Shown here one piece after another: positions 41,166 to 45,481 of a stretch of 45,481 bases of DNA (position 1 is its first letter; each line of letters starts with the position of its first letter). This DNA is from an uncultured Fibrobacter sp. (lineage in GTDB: Bacteria > Fibrobacterota > Fibrobacteria > Fibrobacterales > Fibrobacteraceae): the NCBI GenBank assembly GCA_946413655.1, contig CAMKLO010000022.1:1-45481 (forward strand), written 5' to 3'. The notes under the pieces are model-generated. The model made no database searches. It worked only from the letters and a program-made list of their open reading frames with translations, and had not been told where the DNA came from. A program made the position numbers and the translations under genes.

Positions 41166-42569
41166 ATGGCTAAGAAGAAAGATACGCAGACGAACATGTG
41201 GACGGGCCGCTTTGCAAGTGGCATGGCCCAGAGCATGGTCGATTTAAGTTTCAGCTTGCAGTTTGATGCAGAACTCATCGAAGAAGATATCGAAGGAAGC
41301 ATCGGGCACGGCAAGGGGCTTGTGGAATCGGGCGTTCTTTCCAAAGCCGACTACAAGAAGATTTGCGATGGCCTCAAGAGCATCCTTGACGACTACCACG
41401 CCGGCAAGAACCTATGGTGCGATAGCGACGAAGACATCCACATGGCAGTGGAACGCGTGCTTACCGAACGCATCGGCGCTCTCGGCAAGAAGATTCACAC
41501 GGGCCGTAGCCGCAATGACCAGGTCTGCACGGACTTCAAGCTTTACATGCGCCACCGCGCCGCAGAAATCCGCCAGCTCGAAGTGGAACTCATGGAAACG
41601 GTTCTGGACCTTGCAAAGAAGTACTTTGGCAAAATGATGCCGGGTTACACGCACTTGCAGCAAGCACAGCCGATTTACTTTAGCCATTACCTCATGAGCA
41701 TGTTCTTTGCCGTGAGCCGTGACGTGAAGCGTCTCGACAACTTCCTGGAATTGCATAGCCAACTCCCGCTGGGCAGTGGCGCCATGGCAGGTTCTGCATT
41801 CCCGTACCACCGTGCGCTCGTGGCCGAAGCCCTCGGATTCAAGGACGTGAGCCCGAACAGCATCGACGCCGTGAGCCATCGCGACATGATGCTCGAATTC
41901 GAAGCTGACCTCGCCATCATCGCGAATACGATGAGCCGCTACGCCGAAGACTTTGTGAACTGGAGTTCCTGCGAATTTGGCTTCCTCACTTTGCACGATG
42001 CATTCTCCAGCGGTTCTTCGATGATGCCGCAGAAGAAAAATCCGGACTCCATGGAACTTATCCGCGGAAAGTCTGGCCGCATGCTTGGGAATTTCACTTC
42101 GCTTTATACGCTCGTGAAGGGCGCTCCGCTCAGCTACAGCCGCGACTTGCAAGAAGACAAGGAACCGGTCTTTGACAGCGTCCACAACGTGAAGGTAATT
42201 CTCCGCGTGATGAAGGAAGCTTTGGAAACAGCTCGTTTCAACTTCGAAACGATGCATGCGAAGATGCTCCCGGCGCTCCTCGCTACAGACCTCGCCGACT
42301 TGCTCGTGGAAGCAGGCGTTCCGTTCCGCGACGCCCACCACGTCGTGGGAAGCCTCGTCGGCGATGCCGCACGTGCCGGCAAGCAGTTCACGGAACTTTC
42401 CGACGAGGCTTGGGCCGCCGCAGGCGTCCCGGACGTCGCCAAGATGAAGAAGACGCTTACGTTCGAATACAGTATCAGCAAGCGCAACATCGAAGGCGGT
42501 ACGGGTCCGAAGTCCGTGAAGCAGCAATTCACGAAAGCCGCAGCGATTCTGAAGAAGTTCAAGAAGTAA
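41166..42569 (+). CDS. argH: Argininosuccinate lyase
   Basis: 467 residues, the usual length. It splits argininosuccinate to arginine and fumarate, the last step of arginine synthesis. The family signature GSSMMPQKKNPDSMELIRGK is present near residues 280-300, with TGRSRNDQVCTD at about 114-125 and MPGYTHLQQAQP at about 158-169. The C-terminus (KAAAILKKFKK) is also found, at DNA level, about 1.1 kb downstream. No gap or frameshift. The plus-strand hairpin at 42642 ends the gene. Confidence 0.98.
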   Translation: MAKKKDTQTNMWTGRFASGMAQSMVDLSFSLQFDAELIEEDIEGSIGHGKGLVESGVLSKADYKKICDGLKSILDDYHAGKNLWCDSDEDIHMAVERVLTERIGALGKKIHTGRSRNDQVCTDFKLYMRHRAAEIRQLEVELMETVLDLAKKYFGKMMPGYTHLQQAQPIYFSHYLMSMFFAVSRDVKRLDNFLELHSQLPLGSGAMAGSAFPYHRALVAEALGFKDVSPNSIDAVSHRDMMLEFEADLAIIANTMSRYAEDFVNWSSCEFGFLTLHDAFSSGSSMMPQKKNPDSMELIRGKSGRMLGNFTSLYTLVKGAPLSYSRDLQEDKEPVFDSVHNVKVILRVMKEALETARFNFETMHAKMLPALLATDLADLLVEAGVPFRDAHHVVGSLVGDAARAGKQFTELSDEAWAAAGVPDVAKMKKTLTFEYSISKRNIEGGTGPKSVKQQFTKAAAILKKFKK

Positions 42570-42586
42570 GAAGAACTGAGATGGAG

Positions 42587-42608
42587 ATGCCCGCTCGGTG
42601 GCGGGCAT
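42587..42608. repeat. Perfect intergenic hairpin after argH
   Basis: ATGCCCGC-TCGGTG-GCGGGCAT, an 8-bp perfect stem without a T-run behind it. It is 17 nt after the argH stop and looks like a REP-type element rather than a terminator. Confidence 0.5.
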
Positions 42609-42641
42609 GACAGCCAAACAAGAAATGACTAGATTGGGCAA

Positions 42642-42670
42642 GCCCCACTCCGGTGGGGCATTTATTTTTT
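42642..42670 (+). terminator. Rho-independent terminator of argH
   Basis: GCCCCAC-TCCG-GTGGGGC stem followed by ATTTATTTTTT, 72 nt after the argH stop. Confidence 0.85.
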
Positions 42671-42827
42671 AATTCTTCAATTCGAACTTGCCAATATCGT
42701 CTTTCAAGATTACACGGTCGTTCTTAATAGCGACTACAGTCACGCCCCAAATTTTCTGACCGACGTTCACCACAGAAGACTCACCATTGAAATTTAAGAT
42801 GGAATCATCTCCAATAGAGAGTCCCAT
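42669..42827 (-). CDS. Small hypothetical protein, or the displaced C-terminal part of the upstream lipoprotein
   Basis: 52 residues from the ATG at 42827; a TTG at 42851 would add eight. The sequence has regular alternating strands (VNVGQKIWGVTVVAIKNDRV) and looks like a small beta domain. It overlaps the end of the lipoprotein gene by 23 nt in another frame. The fragment has no signal peptide although it is strand-rich, so it may be the true end of the lipoprotein after a frameshift. No family recognised. Confidence 0.45.
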   Translation of the reverse strand: MGLSIGDDSILNFNGESSVVNVGQKIWGVTVVAIKNDRVILKDDIGKFELKN

Positions 42828-43461
42828 ATACAAATACACTATCCGTTGCAAAAGATCCCTGCGACCCTAAGCCACAATTAAAGCTAATTTCATCCATATA
42901 CAAGCTGTCCTGATAAAATACATATTTACCGCTTTTCAAAGAATCTGGATACAAATCGATAATATCATGCGCTCCACTTTTACGCTTGCCACGATATTTA
43001 TAAATATGCAAGCTTTCCATACCGTCAAATTTCGTAACTTCCACGGAATCTCCCCGAACTGTAAATGAATGTATTATCCTAGAAAGATCAACATCGTATT
43101 TCTTTTCAACATTATCCTCATCTATAAGAGAAAATTGGATATGTTCATCCGGCGACATCATCACAGGGAACGTCACATTGGAACGAATTTTCTTCGACTC
43201 TGAACCAGCCACATACCGCAATTCATGAACACGGTGACAAGTCGTACTCAAAGAATCATAATAATAATTAAAATTAAAAAATACCTTTGTTTCACAGGAT
43301 TTCTCAAAAGGACAATTCAAAGATATGACAAAGGTCATATTATCGGGATGTTTCTTTGAAACGCTATTGCAACGACCACTACCATCCCCACCAACAGGGG
43401 GAATAATGTTTTCACATCCAATAAGCCCTAAGATGAACGGCATCAACAACCATAATTTCAC
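42805..43461 (-). CDS. Hypothetical lipoprotein
   Basis: 218 residues from a GTG at 43461, chosen because a GAGG site lies 6 nt upstream and the resulting start MKLWLLMPFILGLIGC is a good lipoprotein signal with lipobox LIGC (Cys16). A TTG four codons earlier is possible. The mature part is strand-rich with several Cys and no recognised family. It is located in the segment between the two copies of the argH 3' end, on the opposite strand, and its AT content is higher than that of argH. Confidence 0.7.
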   Translation of the reverse strand: MKLWLLMPFILGLIGCENIIPPVGGDGSGRCNSVSKKHPDNMTFVISLNCPFEKSCETKVFFNFNYYYDSLSTTCHRVHELRYVAGSESKKIRSNVTFPVMMSPDEHIQFSLIDEDNVEKKYDVDLSRIIHSFTVRGDSVEVTKFDGMESLHIYKYRGKRKSGAHDIIDLYPDSLKSGKYVFYQDSLYMDEISFNCGLGSQGSFATDSVFVYGTLYWR

Positions 43462-43489
43462 GGATAACCTCAAAAAACTTACAAAATTT

Positions 43490-43495
43490 AATATA
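43490..43495 (-). promoter_or_regulatory. Candidate -10 box of the lipoprotein gene
   Basis: TATATT on the minus strand, 28 nt before the GTG. Here a ribosome site (GAGG) lies in the leader, unlike the 7-nt cases. Confidence 0.4.
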
Positions 43496-43522
43496 GTTTA
43501 TTTTTCTCTAAATATTAGATGA

Positions 43523-43568
43523 TGAAAAAATATACAAGAAAAGACTCCCTATGGAGTCTTTTCTTGTA
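43523..43568 (-). terminator. Long perfect hairpin, probable minus-strand terminator
   Basis: A 16-bp perfect stem (43533-43548 with 43553-43568, loop CTAT). On the minus strand it is followed by ATATTTTTTC, so it should stop transcripts coming from the MotB-like operon on the right and shield the lipoprotein gene. Confidence 0.75.
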
Positions 43569-43642
43569 ATATATAATCTAAAGAATCATCTCAAAAGAAG
43601 TATGGGGATTGCATGAAAATAAGTCCCCTTAAACTTTTCACT

Positions 43643-43695
43643 TGAAGCTGCTGTTCACGAAGACTGCCGCGATTCTGAAGAAGTTCAAGAAGTAA
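43643..43695 (+). pseudogene. Duplicate of the argH 3' end
   Basis: 53 bp align without gaps to 42517-42569, the end of argH, with 46 identities; the last 27 bp including TAA are identical. In frame it encodes LFTKTAAILKKFKK and a stop, against QFTKAAAILKKFKK in argH. A stop codon lies just upstream in this frame, so it is a remnant and not a gene. It is the main item in the gene-free stretch 43462-43852, which otherwise holds the hairpin at 43523 and dispersed repeats. Confidence 0.85.
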
Positions 43696-43708
43696 CTGGA
43701 TTCCGTGT

Positions 43709-43842
43709 AAGGTGACCCCGGAATAAATCCGGGGTGACAGCAGGCATGGCTCACTGGCGTCATCCTGAAGCCCGGAGGGCTGAAGGATCCAGTCAAAGGT
43801 CACTCAAGAATTAACTAGATGCATCGCTGCGCTCAGCATGAC
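43709..43842. repeat. Cluster of intergenic palindromic repeats
   Basis: A CCCCGG-AATAAAT-CCGGGG hairpin near 43716-43734 (same stem as the terminator at 15779), a full copy of the dispersed repeat at 43759-43793 with the centre AGCCCGGAGGGCT, and a diverged copy at about 43814-43842. Confidence 0.7.
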
Positions 43843-43852
43843 GATGTAGGGA

Positions 43853-44518
43853 TTACTTCTTGTCTTGCGGAACAAGCCGCTCGACAATTCTGAACAAATC
43901 GTTGTAAATTTCGAGGAAATCTTCAATCCAAATCGGGTCATGTTCGCCGACGATGTGGAACGTTTCTTCGAGCGTGTGGAGCGAATTGTATAGCCCGACA
44001 ACGGAGCCAGCCGGCTGCACATAACCTCCGCCATAAGCGGACGAAGCGACAATGCGGGCGCGGTAACTGCGGCGGAGTCGCGCAATCAAGCCACTGCGGA
44101 GCGCCAGGAGTTCATCGTGAGCGACGAGAAATTCGCCTTTTTGAATCCATTCTTCCACATGGTTCAAACGACGGTTAATGGAATCGCGTTCTGTCGATGG
44201 CACAAGCATCTTTTTGGTTTCAAGTGTCGAACGGATTCGCCCCACAATGTTGTTCAGCAAATCTTCATTCCAAAACATCATCGGCGGTCGCGCATCGACT
44301 GTATTCGTCACGAGAGCGGGCTTGTGGGCAACGACCCAACGGTCCAGTTTCTGTGCGACAAGACTTGCTTCGGGGAAACGGTCAACTGCGACATATTCCT
44401 GGGCACGCGTGTAAAGGGTGTCCGCATAAACCATCCGCCAATGCGAAAGCTTGCCACTCTTGCGAATGGCATCAATGCTCTGCTTGATTTCGGACAGTTT
44501 CTGGGAAAGCTCTTCCAT
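43853..44518 (-). CDS. Hypothetical protein, third gene of the MotB-like operon
   Basis: 221 residues, mostly helical and charged, with no signal peptide or membrane span, so probably cytoplasmic. A helical stretch at 1-60 and DSINRRLNHVEEWIQKGEFLVAHDELLALRSG near 110-142 may form a helical bundle or TPR-like fold; a Gly/Tyr-rich loop (SSAYGGGYVQPAGS) follows. No family recognised. The ATG overlaps the stop of the OmpA/MotB-like gene (TAATG), so it is translationally coupled and likely works with the channel proteins. Confidence 0.8.
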   Translation of the reverse strand: MEELSQKLSEIKQSIDAIRKSGKLSHWRMVYADTLYTRAQEYVAVDRFPEASLVAQKLDRWVVAHKPALVTNTVDARPPMMFWNEDLLNNIVGRIRSTLETKKMLVPSTERDSINRRLNHVEEWIQKGEFLVAHDELLALRSGLIARLRRSYRARIVASSAYGGGYVQPAGSVVGLYNSLHTLEETFHIVGEHDPIWIEDFLEIYNDLFRIVERLVPQDKK

Positions 44519-45201
44519 TAGCGATTTTCCTCAACTTTTGCCGATTCTTTTTTTACCGGCCCGTTTTCCATATTGTTCGACTGGAGCGGAGTCACGCCGA
44601 TTTCCACGCGACGGTTCAAGCGGCGATGTTCTTCGCTGTCGTTGGGGTACTTCGGGCGATGCTCGCCAAATCCTGCGGCAAAGAGCCTGTCGGGCGGGAA
44701 TCCCATTTTCACAAGCATCTTGACCACGTTCACGGCGCGTTCGGTAGAAAGATTCCAGTTCGTGTATGTGGTAGAACCGCTAAACGGAATGTCATCCGTA
44801 AAACCGCTCACCATGATAACATCCGTCGAATCAAGCGATTCAAGAAGTCCCTTGCTGATGCCGCGAATCACGCCCTCACCTTCCTTGGTGAGATTGGCGC
44901 CGTTTATCGGGAACAAGAAACTCGCCTGAATCTGGATTTTGCCGTCTTCAAGCGCGATAAGCCCCGCCTCGATAGATGTCTGCAAACTTTTGGACAAAAG
45001 CGCATTGCGTTCTGCGGCAATTTTACGCATTTCTTCCTGGCAAGTGAGCACTTCTTCTTCGGTACGCGTCAGGTCTTCGGCCTTTTGCTCCTTGAGGGTC
45101 GCCATCGCCACAAACGCAAGGATAAAGAGCGAAACGAGGGCTACGCCCAAGTCCGTGTAGGCCATCCAAGGATTGCTGTTTTCCTCTCTATTGCGACTCA
45201 T
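44518..45201 (-). CDS. MotB/ZorB-like OmpA-domain protein
   Basis: 227 residues. A single N-terminal span (12-37, PWMAYTDLGVALVSLF) contains Asp17 in the position of the ion-binding aspartate of MotB-type stator proteins. A coiled-coil segment follows (about 36-70). The OmpA-like peptidoglycan-binding domain (about 85-215) has the expected SGFTDDIP, NWNLSTERA and LNRRVEI motifs. Such proteins form ion-driven channels with a MotA/ExbB-like partner and anchor them to the cell wall. It starts 2 nt after the preceding gene, which fits that partner. Confidence 0.88.
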   Translation of the reverse strand: MSRNREENSNPWMAYTDLGVALVSLFILAFVAMATLKEQKAEDLTRTEEEVLTCQEEMRKIAAERNALLSKSLQTSIEAGLIALEDGKIQIQASFLFPINGANLTKEGEGVIRGISKGLLESLDSTDVIMVSGFTDDIPFSGSTTYTNWNLSTERAVNVVKMLVKMGFPPDRLFAAGFGEHRPKYPNDSEEHRRLNRRVEIGVTPLQSNNMENGPVKKESAKVEENR

Positions 45202-45203
45202 GA

Positions 45204-45481
45204 TTAACCTTCGGCTTTAGGCTGTTGAGCAATGGCGGAACGCTGTGTCTGTTCGAGAACTTCGAGCAAGATTTCCTGTGTCTTGACCGCATTTTCCATG
45301 AGCACTTCGCTAGCGCGTTCGTGGAAGGCTTCGAGAGACTGGTTGAGATGCTCGACAAAGTTGTCTTCTTCTTCGTGTTCCGCAGTATCGCCCGAGAGCT
45401 TTTCGAGAATCGTTTCGAGGCCGCTACGCAGCATTTCGAGGTTCGCGCTGAGTTCGGACTGGTTCACGCGCATGAGCTCTG
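45204..45481 (-). CDS. C-terminal part of a probable MotA/ExbB/ZorA-like protein (cut by window edge)
   Basis: At least 91 residues to the stop; the frame stays open to the window edge, so the start is outside. The visible part is a charged, heptad-like helix (LEMLRSGLETILEKL, EHLNQSLEAFHERASEVL, TQEILLEVLEQTQ) of the sort found as cytoplasmic tail on MotA/ZorA-type proteins. No membrane span is visible in this piece. The assignment rests on its place 2 nt before the MotB-like gene and is inference. The ATG at 45473 is internal to the open frame and not a convincing start. Confidence 0.6.
   Translation of the reverse strand, partial: ELMRVNQSELSANLEMLRSGLETILEKLSGDTAEHEEEDNFVEHLNQSLEAFHERASEVLMENAVKTQEILLEVLEQTQRSAIAQQPKAEG

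Noticed and set aside
41412..42641. Minus-strand open frame of 409 codons opposite argH
   Set aside because: Same shadow effect; composition is not protein-like and argH is complete on the plus strand.
43591..43803. Minus-strand frame of 70 codons in the gap left of the MotB-like operon
   Set aside because: It covers the argH tail copy and palindromic repeats; no protein-like features or start signals.
43853..45481. Complete Zorya anti-phage system
   Set aside because: The ZorB-like protein and a possible ZorA tail are present, but no ZorC, ZorD or ZorE-like gene is in the window and the third gene is small and unrelated in appearance.

Overview
The window reads as a chromosome segment of a Fibrobacter-like bacterium (phylum Fibrobacterota). 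This is inference from gene content: a secreted GH10 xylanase, several lipoproteins and outer-membrane barrels, an OmpA-like protein with TSP3 repeats, a BspA-type repeat protein, frequent GTG starts and few strong Shine-Dalgarno sites. No rRNA, tRNA, CRISPR array, phage gene or transposase was seen.

Left part (1-9.3 kb): the 5' end of purB, a predicted outer-membrane protein, a lipoprotein, a nitroreductase, a single-chain MmeI-like restriction-modification enzyme, a protein of sixteen 24-residue BspA/DUF285 repeats, and metG. Middle-left (9.5-22 kb): a small membrane protein, a DoxX/MauE-like protein and a Wzi-like barrel in one operon; a PTS IIA-like protein coupled to an AmgK-like sugar kinase; a lone YejB-like permease; dapB; an ankyrin lipoprotein; an MltD-type transglycosylase with two small upstream genes; and the TSP3/OmpA protein. 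Middle (22-26.3 kb): xylanase, an AT-rich islet with direct repeats, a YhcC-type radical SAM protein and apt.

The most coherent system is at 26.3-41.0 kb: a complete-looking aryl polyene (APE) type II polyketide cluster. Twelve tightly packed minus-strand genes (two ACPs, a membrane/ligase/dehydratase fusion, glycosyltransferase, LpxL-like acyltransferase, thioesterase, LolA-like carrier, MMPL exporter, ketosynthase, dehydratase, ketoreductase, ketosynthase) face three plus-strand genes (O-methyltransferase, chain-length-factor-like protein, PlsC-like acyltransferase). Together they would load an aryl acid on ACP, extend and reduce it to a conjugated polyene, methylate the head group, attach the product to a lipid and export it to the outer membrane. 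The fusion of the COG4648-like membrane domain, AMP ligase and hotdog dehydratase in one chain is the notable departure from the known layout.

Right part (41.1-45.5 kb): argH, then a 1.07 kb segment with a lipoprotein gene, bounded by a second copy of the argH 3' end, then a three-gene operon with a MotB/ZorB-like OmpA protein and the tail of what is probably its MotA-like partner, cut by the window edge.

Intergenic DNA carries a dispersed imperfect palindrome (ACTGGATCC...TCAGGATGAC type) with a variable self-complementary centre. Several genes have a TATATT box 6-7 nt before the start codon, which suggests leaderless transcripts.
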